A stretch of DNA of 64,000 nt from Bryoerythrophyllum caledonicum (lineage: Eukaryota; Streptophyta; Bryopsida; Pottiales; Pottiaceae). The position numbers and the translations under genes are program-made. Shown here one piece after another: positions 34,114-46,009 of this stretch. The notes below the pieces were generated by a model. The model saw only the letters and a program-made list of their open reading frames with translations. It did no database searches and was not told the origin of the DNA. The stretch is from the NCBI GenBank assembly GCA_963971425.1, contig OZ020522.1, positions 5,058,168 through 5,122,167 of the forward strand. Reading direction: 5' to 3'. Every line of letters starts with the position of its first letter. The first letter of the stretch is position 1.

Positions 34114-37100
34114 TCAGCTGGAGTCACTATCGTTAGAAAAACTATCACTACGCTCCGAGCCACTAACGTAAGCCTCTCCATCTATGAACGGACATGTAGT
34201 AACTCTACGTGAGACTACCGTTTGACGACGTGGAGGGGAATGTTGTGCTGCCATGGCGTCTGCAACCTGGGCATCCCAGGGATTCAAATGGAATCGTCGT
34301 GTGGGGCTCTTCACCTCCAATAATAATGGAGACAGCCTTGCAGCCTCCCTCTCTTGCTCCTTGATTACTGCCTTAGCCGCTTTCTCAGCAGCCTTCGCTT
34401 TGGCCTTCTCGGATTGCTCCTCAGACGCTGCCAACGGAGCCGCCAACAAGGGAAAGACGTTGCCAACCACAGGAGGCACCGCCATGGACTCGCATGCCAC
34501 TCGTAGCTGGACCTCGTCTCCAGGTGTGGGATCCACCTCACGCATCTCCAAGTACCACGGGCATTGGAGGAGGTGGTGAACTGAAAACCGACGCCTCTGT
34601 AAATCTGTGAAGATACACTCTGTTGCAGAAGTATCTATCCACTTTGTGAAACGGGTGGGTAGATCTCCGGGCAACAATGATCCCTGTGCCACGAGCACCC
34701 TCCAAAAATATCGCATCACAGCTCGCTTTAGAGCCTTCTCGCATCCGTCTTGCGCCATAAACTCCTCGCCCTTCGTATAAGAGCCCCCTTTGCCAATGAG
34801 AGTACAAAACACCTTTGTCCACAACGTCATGCTCTTTGCCTCAATCCATTTCCCAATGGCAGGAACGGGATTTGGAAGCCCTTCTGTCTGGAGGACAATG
34901 TTGTCCTCAAGAAGAATCTCTGCGTAGAGTTTCTCAGACTCTTCTTCTAGCTGTGAAACGAAATCCACATAGTTAAAAATTGATGAAGATAACATTCGAT
35001 GAGACTATGAGAATATCAAGAGAAATTAAACATTACCCCAGCCCAGAACGCTGCCTTGTCAATCCAGCCTCGAAGAACCTTGTCAGACGCGGGCAATGCG
35101 GGGAAGTTATACTCCATCCTGCTGCCCTTGCTCATGTTCCACCACCTGCACCAGCGCGACTTAAACTTCGCAGCTACCCTAGCTGTAGCGATGAGCTGGA
35201 GTTTTTCGGGAGTCATCTCGGGCCGCACCTGGTAAACATCATAGTGCCGATTCACCTATACTCCAATATCAATAATTAGAGTGGAATTTACAAGGTCAGA
35301 TGTTAAAAACTCGATATGGATAGGAATGGAATATATACATATACCCTACCTCCTTGAAGAAATCCTCCCCGTTTGCCGGGTTGGCAATTGCCAACAATCG
35401 AGTGAGCATGGTCTGACAAGTGGTCTTCTTCTTTTGCACAGCCTCAGTGCAGCGGCTCACCAACTCTGCAGCACTTCCACGCCGATCTTCACTGACACCC
35501 GTGACCAAGGTGTCCTTAAACTTTTGGATCTGCTCCTCTTGAACAGCAATCAGGTCCCGCTGTGGACAACATAAGGTCGTGATCAGTATCAATATTTTGA
35601 TACTGAATATTAAATGGAGAGTAATGGCAAGAGCTACCTGTTCATCATAATCATAGCGTACCTCAAACATGAGCTTCACAAATGCTTCGAGAGTCATATG
35701 ATACCACTTTCGTTGTCCCTTCTTTGACCACTCAAGGACACTCAGTTCGTAATCTTCATCGCTGATGAGCCCCTTTAATTGCTCAAACTCTAAGAGCCCG
35801 AAATGCTGAACACGCTTAAGATTGTGAGTGAGGTGTTGCACAACGTGGTCTGATTCTTTTTGCCTACGACAAAAAAAATTCAATGTCAAGAAATGAAGTA
35901 CAATGGTCAAAGCAACTGAAACAAACGATGTTCGGAGTATCTATGTTCGTGCGCACCTGTTCAAGTCGGTCATCACGTTGAGCAAGATGTGTCGGTTCTC
36001 GATAGTTGGTTCAATAACCACGGCTCTAACGGGCACATGAAAGCTCACATCGGATGGGTGCAGTTGGGATATCACCTCTGTCCAAGCCATATGGCGATGA
36101 TTGCCATCCCACACGAAGAAGAATTTCTCTGAAAACGATGAAAACTCCGGTCGAGTCTTCAATAGCTCCTCGAACTTCCGGTCCTCTTCGATCCAAAGCT
36201 CTGACCACGTTGACCTGTCTAGTGGTTGCACCCGCTTCTCGACAAGGGAGAAACTCTTCACCGACACATAAAAACAAGCAGAACCAGGCCGATACCCATT
36301 GACGAACTCACCCTTCAACTTCTCGACATCACTTCTAAGAGGTAACCTCACCTCAGTCATGGGCACCATCCGGCAGAGAGGAATTGGGAGATCACCACCG
36401 AAAGAGGATATGCTGCTCTGTAGGATGTCGTATGAGGTCCCACGGATGGACCTCCGCAAAGATTGAAGTATTGGAGCCAGCCCATGCTCATCAACAAGTT
36501 CACCAACGCGTTCTTCGTCCTCTAGAATCTCAAGATCCTCACGCGAAGAAGTAGCTGTAGGTCCCAAACTCTCAACCTGCAATAAGTATGCATTAGAAAT
36601 CCATGCAACAAACTGCATCCACCTGTCACATATACTTGAAATGAATCTTGATATATATCTAGAACAAACCAGTAGACTGAACTCTAGCTCATGAATTCCT
36701 ACTAGTATGGCAAACCCTGGTCATGAATTTTCTCGGTACGATACGAACCAGTGACCCTTCCACACCCCAGCCTAGACCTCACCATCCATCCCACACCCAC
36801 TCCCCTCCCCGCCTACACACCCAGCCACCAACCCACACTCCACACCCTCACTCTCTCGACAAGCTGCACGATCCCAGCTCATAGTTTTGGATCACCGACG
36901 CAAGAATTATCGAATCCATGAACATGAATATGATCTCATGTTCGTGACCATCGCAAGATTGAATGATATGCCCGCGCGGTGAAGACCTTAGCCAACACGA
37001 ATAGGTATCTCAAAATTTTACGAAATTCAGTGACCCCTGAAAATGGCTTTCGGATCCGAAAGCCATTTTCAGGGGTCACTGATTTGGTAAAAATTCGTGA

Positions 37101-40100
37101 TACCCTCCCCTGCTGGCTAAGGTCCAATGCGCGCGCACTCTCAACAACAAGACTAGCACACATGCATGCACACGAGGCAGAGCTCAGAACAGTTTCTATC
37201 CTCTACCCCCCTCAGCCTTGACATCAACAACACTCACAAACTAGAGTATACCATCTCTGGACCACCCCTCGCAAACTCCCACGTCGAGCACCACCCACAC
37301 CTTCCAGCCTCGCACGCGCACTATCCACCCTTCCCTCACCCACTCATCACCCTCTCACATACTCTCCCCACCCTCACTCCCTCTCCTGTATGCATGATAT
37401 GAGCATTCAGACCTCGATAACTGATGCAATAATAACAGAAACCATTAGCAGAATCCAATGATCGTGAACACCACATGAAAGAAAGATATCCATGCGAAAC
37501 TAAGACCTCAGCCAGCAAAGATTGGTATCACAAATTTGAACGAAAATTTGTGACCCCTGAAAATGGCTTTCGGATCCGAAAGCCATTTTCAGGGGTCACT
37601 GATTTTCGTAAAAGTTCATGATTCCCTCCTCTGCTGGCTAAGGTCCATCGCGCGCGCACTCTCAACAACAAGACTAGCATACATGCATGCACACGAGGCA
37701 GCGCTCAATACAGTATCTTACCCCTACCGCCCCCCGGCCTTCAGATCAACAACACTCACAGACAAGAGAGTATTCTCCCTGGACCACCCCTCGCACACTC
37801 TCACGTCGAGCCCCACCCACACATCCCAGCCTCGTACCCATACACCCCACCCATCCATCACCCACTCATCACCCTCCCATCCAGTCTCCCCACCCTCACT
37901 CCCTCTCCAGATTGCATGAAACAAGCTCATTCACCTTGATAACCGAAGCAAGAATTACCGATTCCATGAACTCCAAACGATGATCATGACTATCACATTT
38001 ATAAAAGTTAAGTACGCGCGTCGAAGACGTTGGCCAGCAGGCGAGGGAATCATGAATTTTTACTAAAATCAGTGACCCCTGAAAATGGCTTTCGGATCCG
38101 AAAGCCATTTTCAGGGGTCACTGATTTTCGTAAAAGTTCATGATTCCCTCCTCTGCTGGCTAAGGTCCATCGCGCGCGCACTCTCAACAACAAGACTAGC
38201 ATACATGCATGCACACGAGGCAGCGCTCAATACAGTATCTTATCCCTACCGCCCCCCGGCCTCCAGATCAACAACATTCACAGACAAGAGAATATCATCC
38301 CTGGCCCACCCCTCGCACACTCTCACGTCGAGTCCCACCCACGCATCCTAGCCTCGCACCCTCACTCTCCACCCTTCACTCACCCTCTCATCACCCTCCC
38401 ACCAGCTCTCCCCACCATCACTCCCTCTCCAATATGCATGAGACGAGCTCATTCACATAGTCCTGGATCACCGACGCACGAGTTTCTGAATCCATGAACA
38501 TGATCTTATAATCGTCACCATCACAGGATGATTTATATGCACTAGAGTCGATGACCTTAGCCAGCAGGCGAGGGAATCATGAGTTTCTACGAAAATCAGT
38601 GACCCCTGAAAATGGCTTTCGGATCCGAAAGCCATTTTCAGGGGTCACTGATTTTAGTAGAAACTCATGATTCCCTCGCCTGCTGGCTAAGGTCCATCGC
38701 GCGCGCACTCTCAACAGCAGGACATGCAAACTTGCATGCACACGAGGCGGAGAGCTACAAACAGTTTTTTTCCCCTACCCCCCTCAGCCCTGACATCAAC
38801 AGCACTCACAGACTAGAGAGTATTTTCCCTGGACCACCCCTCGCACCATCTCACGTCGAGCCCCACCCAAACATTCCAGCCTCGCACCCATACACCCCAC
38901 CCATCCCTTTACTCACTCATCAGCCTACCATCCACTCTCCCCACCCTCACTCCCTCTCCAGAATGTATGAAACCAGCTCATTCACCTGGATATCCGAAGC
39001 ACGTACTACCGAATCCATGAACACGATCTAATGATCATGACCCCCGCATGAAGGAAAGATATGCACGCGCGTCGAAGACGTAGGCCAGCAGGGGAGGGAA
39101 TCATGAGTTTCTACGAAAATCAGTGACCCCTGAAAATGGCTTTCGGATCCGAAAGCCATTTTCAGGGGTCACTGATTTTCGTAGAAACTCATGATTCCCT
39201 CCCCTGCTGGCTAAGGTCCATTGCGCGCACACACACAGCAATAGTAATACCGTACATACATGCACACGAGGCAGAGCTCAATACAGGATCTTACTCCGAC
39301 CTCCCCCGGCCTTGAGATCAACAACACTCACAGACTAGAGTATGCTCCCTGGACCACCCCTCGCACAATTTCACGTCGAGCCTTACCTAGACTACCCAGC
39401 CTCGCACCCACACACCCCACCCATCCCTCACCCACTCATCACCCTCCCATGCAGTATCCCCACCCTTACTCCCTCTCCAGAGTGCATGGAATCAACTCAT
39501 TCACCTGGATAACTGAAGCAGGAACTACCGAATGCATGAACACGATCTTATGATTGTGACCACCACAGGAATGTAAGATAAGCACGCGCGTCGAAGAACT
39601 TACCCAGCAGGGATAGGAATCTCAAAATGTTACGAAAATCAGTGACCCCTGAAAATGGCTTTCGGATCCGAAAGCCATTTTCAGGGGTCACTTATTTCTG
39701 TAAAAATTCATGATTTCCTCCTCTGCTAACAAAGGTCCATTGCGTGCGCACTCTCAACGACAAGACCAGCTCACTTGCATGCACACGGGGCAGACCTCAG
39801 AACAGTGTCTATCCCCTACCTTCCGCAGCCATGATATTAACAACACTCACACTGTATAGAGTATAATCCGCGGACCATCCCTCGCAGACTCCCACGTCGA
39901 GCCCCACCCACACATCCGAGCCTCGGACCCTCACTCCCCAGCCTCGAACCCTCACTCCCCACCCTTCCCTCACCCACTCATCACCCTCCCACCCACTCAC
40001 CACACTCTCACTTCCTCTCAGTTTGCATGATATGAGCTCATAGACCTGGTTCACCGACGAATGAACTACCGAATCCATGAACACAATCTTATGGTCGTGT

Positions 40101-41771
40101 CCACCACAGGAATGAATGACTAGCACGCACGTCGAAGAGCTTAGCCAGCAGGGGCTGGAATCTCAAAATGTTACGAAAATCAGTGACCCCTGAAAATGGC
40201 TTTCGGATCCGAAAGCCATTTTCAGGGGTCACTGATTTTCGTATCATTTCATGATTCCATCCCCTGCTGGCTAAGGGCCATGGCGCGCGCACTCTCGACA
40301 GAAAGACCAACATCCTTGCTTGCGCTCATGGCAGAGCAGAAAATGAAATCAACCCCGCACCCCCCCAGCCAAGACCTCAATGATGCTCACAGTCTTCAGA
40401 TATAAATCGCTAGACCTCTTAACGCAGACCCTCATGACGCGCCATTCCCGCACTTCTCATCCTCTCACCGACACTCTCTCTTCGAGCCCGATCAGCACCA
40501 CCACCAAAGCGCACCAAAACCCTAACAAAATCTCCCAGCTCAACCTAAACACAAGGAATGGCAAATCTAAACACGGAGATGAATTGAAGACGTACTTGAA
40601 GTCCTGCCATTTTCTCCAGTTCCGCCTCTGCTGCCATCGAACTCCGCCGCTTACTCCCTGCGCACGCAACCTGCAAAGACAGATATTTTCACTAGATTCA
40701 GCAACCCCGCCATGAAGACTACCAAAATTTCAGTGAACATCTCCCGAGATGCAGGTGTGGGAACATGAGAAGCTCTCGAATGCTTGAAGAACCGAACCCG
40801 GATGAAGAAGGAGTACCTAAACCCTGCTCGAGGCTGCAACGATTCACCGTCTGTAGATGAGTGACCAACGTCCGAGGAGACGAACCTACGGGCCCCTCAT
40901 TAATCCTTAACCCTAATTATCGGGGGCAGGAAGGCCTTTTCGGGAGCCTAATATCGAATATGTAAGGTTCTGAAACCAAATATGTGACGTATGTCATTTA
41001 TGCACTGATTCTCGGGAGCTCTATAACCGGTCGGTAGCTCATTGACTAAATTGAACCACGACGATATGAGTCACTCGTGATCTTAGAACGGGTACAAGAA
41101 CGGATACAGATTGATCAAAAATTAATCAAATTGTGACATACCTCATTTAGTGGGTCGCTTTGAAGTTCCAGCAATTTGTCCGCGAGGTCCTCCACGCCTC
41201 TTCGATGCGACGTTACTCCTTTGCCGGATGCCTTTGATGAGGAACCGTCTCCGACCAGTGTGGGTCGTGATTGATTTCTCAGGCTCCTGATTTCTTCACT
41301 TGAGTCACTATTTTGGCAGTCAGACTGGCCTTCACTGCCTTCAGAACCTCTATCCACTTGTAACGAGGTCTTACAGGTACTAGATCTTTGATACCCCATC
41401 CTGGAGTTTCCTTCTATAGTGTTTGCCTCTTCAAAATGCTCATGAATACTTACAACTGTGCAAGACTCCTGATTATCAATCCAGGAGGCCAGAATCAGAG
41501 GAACCATTGGACTCTCTTCTATTCAGCCACATAAATTGATCTAAATATATTGAATATCTGAACATACCTGAATCTGTGATTGGACTGGCTGCGGTCGCTG
41601 GTGGATACTTGACAAAGCCCTAAAACGTTCGCCCGATTCCGATGTATCGACTTCCAGGTTCTGAGCAGCCAACAATGACTGTTGTCTGCGCCGATCCTTT
41701 CGAGCCCGCGTCTGCTTCGGATTAGAGAAATTGGTACTTCGCTTCTTCCGGCCACCTATCTTAGTCATCAT
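34114..41771 (-). CDS. ParB/sulfiredoxin-like domain protein, seven exons, 895 aa
   Basis: Seven exons join in phase at GT..AG sites: 41,771-41,568, 41,513-41,142, 36,576-35,957, 35,863-35,638, 35,559-35,350, 35,255-35,037 and 34,950-34,114 (2,688 nt, stop TGA). Start is ATG 41,771. Exon 1 is strongly basic (residues 1-35), suggesting nuclear or DNA targeting; exon 2 is Ser/Gln rich. Exon 3 holds a ParB/sulfiredoxin-like fold at about residues 255-400, with PLRSDVEKLKGEF and the hallmark DGNHR at 349-353. Exons 5-7 encode unrecognised helical sequence, a Lys/Ala coiled stretch and a Ser-rich tail. The 4.57-kb second intron contains the palindrome array; the other introns are 54-94 nt. The 675-bp divergent neighbour is an intact MULE-like transposase. 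The frame has no stop, which implies selection or recent origin. ParB domains bind palindromic DNA and some hydrolyse nucleotides or DNA; its role here is unknown. The joining of exons 2 and 3 rests on matching phase and splice sites only. Confidence 0.75.
36740..40420. repeat. Seven tandem 520-bp units centred on palindromes
   Basis: Palindrome centres lie at 37,054, 37,574, 38,096, 38,623, 39,147, 39,666 and 40,207, spaced 519-541 bp. Each core reads GTGACCCCTGAAAATGGC, TTTCGGATCCGAAA, then the complement, and is identical for at least 50 bp in all units, while the roughly 400 bp between cores drift (C/A-rich, with CGCGCGCACTC and ACATGCATGCACACGAG blocks). The palindromes extend with few mismatches to GCCAGCAG / CTGCTGGC, 64-75 nt per arm. 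A unit can equally be read as a 520-bp element with inverted ends lying head to tail, like a tandem MITE array. The whole array lies in an intron of the ParB-like gene. Confidence 0.95.
39084..39211. repeat. Perfect 128-bp palindrome (unit 5)
   Basis: All 64 positions of the left arm (39,084-39,147) pair with the right arm (39,148-39,211) without mismatch; the centre is a GGATCC. Perfect palindromes this long are unstable in most genomes, so it is young or actively homogenised. Could extrude a cruciform in DNA or form a hairpin in the pre-mRNA. Confidence 0.95.
40421..41141. other. Rest of intron 2 of the ParB-like gene
   Basis: Unique sequence from the end of the palindrome array to the donor GTATGT at 41,141. 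Short open frames on both strands show no family features. It may instead contain an alternative first exon and promoter of a shorter transcript, since part of it (40,560-40,870) is more GC-rich, but nothing proves this. Confidence 0.4.
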
Positions 41772-42445
41772 CTACTAGATAGTAAAAGCACTCATCCGCA
41801 CTCTCTTTCAACATCCGAGCCTCCCTATGAATCCAAACAACTCAGTGCAATACTCCTGCGTTGCGGTGATAGAGCCCCTCTTCTACTCAATCTTGCTTCC
41901 GTTTACACCAAAGATCTACTATTAAATATTAAGCTCTTCTCAGATCTAGTTTGTTACACGCTGTCGCAAAGCCCAACAATAGCTGTCGAGTATAATCCGC
42001 TCATCCATCCGCCAATTATGGGGCACAATTATTGTTATGCATCTTCATGTTTGAAAATTTACGATCCGGAAAATCTAAAGTTGTATTCATTATGTAACTA
42101 CAACAAGACAATTAACAAAATTGGTAATCGGTGTTCCAGCTTACGACTTTCTTAATCCAATTTAATCTGGAAGAAAGCTTGTGTCATTGTACACTCAAGC
42201 CGCCAACAGGCTGGAATGGAACCACTCTCTATAGATTTAAGTATTTCCGCCGTAATTTCACTCATTCGTAATTTATAGATTTCCACGTATGTTGCCATAT
42301 TTAAGATAATATATTCTCTCCGTAATTTCTTCTTTACCGGTTCAGTATTTGAACATGCACAGCAAGCTAGTTCTTTCTCTCTTTCGCAATTCAGTTGTCA
42401 TTGCACCCCACCCTACTTTAACACCGCCTCTGATAGTCGTTGTGC
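41772..42445. promoter_or_regulatory. Shared intergenic region of divergent gene pair
   Basis: 674 bp separate the ATGs of the ParB-like gene (minus) and the transposase (plus), so both promoters must lie here or within each other's leader. A/T-rich stretches near 42,226-42,320 (TATAGATTTAAG, AAGATAATATATTC) could hold TATA elements, but none can be assigned with certainty. The decayed pair at 1.6-7 kb has the same divergent layout with about 1.06 kb between. Confidence 0.4.
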
Positions 42446-45400
42446 ATGGCGTCTCTTACTTCTCATCAAGGCGGTGCTCCACTTGTCGTGCCCATTGGCG
42501 ACAATGACACAGTCAGTATCTCCGAGTCAATGCTATGTGTTCGTTTTGGTTATCGGACTGGCACAGTCCACATTGAACAAGAGGTCTATGATAGCAAAGG
42601 TATTCATGAGCAGTCCATTTATCAAGTGAAAGAAAGTGACAATGGAGGATTCTTTTGGAGCTTGTGTCGTGGATCATTCAAAGTATTTGGTGTTACAGAT
42701 GTTCAATTCGCCGCTCATGCGTCCGTAGCCGTCATGACTCCTCCGACCGATTCTGGTGATACTGTACTCGTGCCCGGTTTAGGCACTAGGTCTAACCCAA
42801 GCGTCCATGTTCTTAGCGATACAGAGGAAGATGAACAATCTGATGTGAACCTTGCTGAGTCAAAGATCCCATGGACCTCAGCTCATGAATTAGCTACTCG
42901 TTCTAATACTAGCCTGGTTCCATCATATGCTCAAGCGTCTCCATCCTATTCCTCAGGGAAGCCCCCCGTTTATCCTAGCTCGCGCAACGTCAGGAGCATA
43001 CTAATTCATGTACGGCATACCTGTAATAGGAAAGGGTCCAGGTCTGAGTTGTCTAGAATTGATATCGATAGTTTCGATTTGAAACATGTTAAGTATTTGC
43101 CTCCAAAGTATGATGGGGACGTGGTATTTGAACTTCCACCGCTCCCAGAGGGTATTCCTCCACAATACGGAGGGGGCCTAGATGGGATGAGTAAACAGCA
43201 CGATGGTCACACGTGGTGCAAGACAATGACTACAAATATCAAGAACGATTTTGGTCTGACCTATCGGAAATCTGTATGTACGGGGCATCTACAGTGCCCT
43301 AATATCAGTTGTGATTATCAGTCACGAAACGATGGGCGCTCAAATCAGACCGAGTGGAGGGGGCTCGCGTTCACTCCATTTTCAGTGAAGGGAGCACCAT
43401 CCGAGAAATCTACGCTCTCATGTAAGGTTTGCCAAACCCCTCCAATTTGTCTTGCTCTTTGTGATGCACGTATATACTATGTGACATCTATCGATCCCGA
43501 TCGGACGCGCGCTGCAATTCATTTAGGTCATCATCTTCATCCTATCTCGAAAGGTGTAGATCAAGATGCCATGGACGTCATGCACGATTGCGTAGCAAAA
43601 GAAGTCCAACGTACGCCCAAGGCTACTAATTCTGCAATTGTCATGGCCGCGAGCAAGAATTTCCTCTCCGACTACCTGATCCGTCCACAGTCTAACTTGC
43701 CCAACCTTAAAGAAGCATCTTTGGATGCTGTCCTCGATCAATTCGAGACTCTTTCGTCTCCGAATATAAGGAATCTAGTGTCCACGTGCAAGACGTTCTA
43801 CAGTGGTGGGAAGGGTGTAATGGACAACATCATGGAGCTGAAAGAGTCGTCCAAATTCGTGTTCATCCACGAAAACAAGTTTCCCGGCCAGTCTCAAGGT
43901 AAAGTATTCCTTTTCAAAATGTCTGTCGACCTATGTGGAAGTGGGGTAGACCTCGTTAGGCGTATGCAACCCGGAAATGACCTTGAAGATTGTTGGTTGA
44001 TGTTTGATCATGTCAAACGGGTCAAGGATTGGACTACCATGGCATGTCATGTGTACGACAGCAAGTATTGTAAGGTAATGACAATCGCCATGTGCGATAT
44101 GCAATCTGAGGATGCGCAAGCACAACAGTTGTTCTGGGAGAATCTAAATGATACAATGAGACAACATGGCCTAGAAGATGTGAACTTCAAAGGCTTCATG
44201 GCTGATAGTGCTGGTGCGAATTGGCATGCCGTTCGACGAGTTTATGGGAGCGGCGACAAGGACAAGCCCATGGATAATAGGGAACGCACATGCTTATTTC
44301 ATTGGACAAAGTGTCTTCAGCGTGCGACCTCTAGAAGTATTCTTCCAGGCTTTCAAGAGCAACACATTGCCCTATGCAAAATCTGGAAAAATGCGAAGAC
44401 CCATGACGAGGCTGAAGCTCAGTACAATGTCATTCGAGCGTGGTGGTTGTCCTCTGGTGCCACTACCGAAATCGGACGTCGTTCTCTCGAGGATTGGATG
44501 GCATTCTGGCACTTCCGTTATCGACAATGGGGCGGCGCAATGCAGCTTGTAAGTGTATTTCAGGCTTTATATAGTTGACATTCAATTAGATTCTTCAGTG
44601 TTATCTGCTCCTATTTATTGACAGATGTTGCTTTTCCTCAGGATCTCACGCTTGACGAGAGGGCTGACATGCCATCCTGCAACCTTGCCGAAACAGTCCA
44701 CAATCGTTGGCTCCAACAATCCGGAAACACAATGACGTGTCTATACGCAGCAACCGTAGACGACCTCATCCGAGCTTTTATGCAGATAACTTCGTATCGA
44801 GCATGGTTGAATGGCGGCGCGTCGGGAAAAGGTCCGGACAAAGGTACGCTTCGGTTGCGTTCCGCACAACGTTTGGGTGATCCCAAACTCATAGCTGATG
44901 CTGTTAGGAACTTCCCCGGAGCTGAGGACTTACTAACTAGGACCTGCGGCTTAGAAGGTGCGGAGGTTTTTGGATCCACGAAGCGCAAGCTTGACATGCC
45001 ACCCGGGTCGTCCCACGATTCGCACAGGTCCGATACGGTGAACTATTCAATTCCCCGTGATGGTAAAAGGGTGACCCGGGCTCGCATCGAAGAGGCCCTT
45101 GGAGGACAGAACTCTGGTGTCCAACATACAACTTCCATTCTCGAGACGGACTGTGATCCGTCTAAGTGGCACATTGCTCGGCTCCCTAAAAAGTCAGCTC
45201 GAAAATGCCAAGCATTGCAGGCTGACAGTGGTGAGCCTTGCAACACCAAAGTTTCACGTGGAAGTCATGGAACTCCTGCCCCCACCTATTCGGGTATGAA
45301 GAAGGATTACAGATCACCCCGTAATGTTACTGCGGAGTTTTGGTTTTGTCCAGATGATGTAGGCCGCTGTGTAAAGGGGTCGAAGAAAGCGTTTGTGATG

Positions 45401-46009
45401 GATTGGCCATCAGTTCCAACATCGTGGCCTGTGAAACTTGGCACCAATTTGACTGTGCATGAGGTTTTAGCATTGGAGGAAGCAGGTTTCCAATTGCAAC
45501 AGCGTGGGGCTCTTTCACCACGACGACAATTCCAAGTGTCTATGGACATGCCGCTTCCGCGATCTCACTTCCCCATTCCAGCAAATCCGAATTCTCACCA
45601 CAGCTTTCGGAATGGCTACGCGATTCGTAGGACAACAGATGCTCCCACAATTGACCAACGCAACAAGTGGTCAAGCGCAGCTCTTATGAATAACTGCTAC
45701 GTCTCGAATCTGTTAGCCATACCATATCCGGGATGGGGATGCGTTATCACTCTTGACACGGGGAAGGACAAGTCTTATTGCGTCACGTTTACGGACCTCC
45801 CAGGATGTTCATGTCCAGATTTTTTGAAGATGCAATCCGAAGCGTTGGGAAAGAAGGGGCAATGGAAGTATTGCAAGCATGTGTATTACGTCTTACGTTA
45901 TCTATGTAAGATGGATTACAAAGAGGACCTGTTCATGCATGCTCCAAGCTACAGCTTTAACGAAGTTATGCGCATTCTCGAGCTTGCTAACATTACTAAA
46001 CGAGCGTGA
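42446..46009 (+). CDS. MULE-like transposase with SWIM finger, intact
   Basis: Two exons, 42,446-44,548 and 44,642-46,009, joined in phase at GTAAGT and CTCAG; 1,156 aa. Start ATG 42,446 (MASL) matches the start of copy A. Residues 280-370 carry a Cys/His cluster (CTGHLQCPNISC, CKVCQTPPIC, HLGHHLHP) like the WRKY/FLYWCH-type DNA-binding finger of MULE transposases. A DDE-type core is suggested by D521 (FDHVKRV), D587 (MADSAGAN), CLFHW, and E718 (NLAETVHNRW). The SWIM finger is C1090, C1092, C1112, H1114 (CSCPDF, YCKH). It would bind element ends and cut and join DNA in the nucleus. No stop or frameshift is present, unlike copy A at 3-7 kb. Domain assignment follows known family features; catalytic residues are my alignment by eye. 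A domesticated FAR1/MUSTANG-like regulator is a less likely alternative. Confidence 0.85.

Noticed and set aside
36740..40420. CRISPR-like array, because short conserved palindromic repeats recur regularly
   Set aside because: Units are 520 bp, the intervening sequences are related to each other rather than unique spacers, and the setting is a eukaryotic intron.
34114..41771. Bacterial contamination suggested by the ParB-like domain
   Set aside because: Six GT..AG introns with consistent phase and a plant-type MULE neighbour argue for a native eukaryotic gene.
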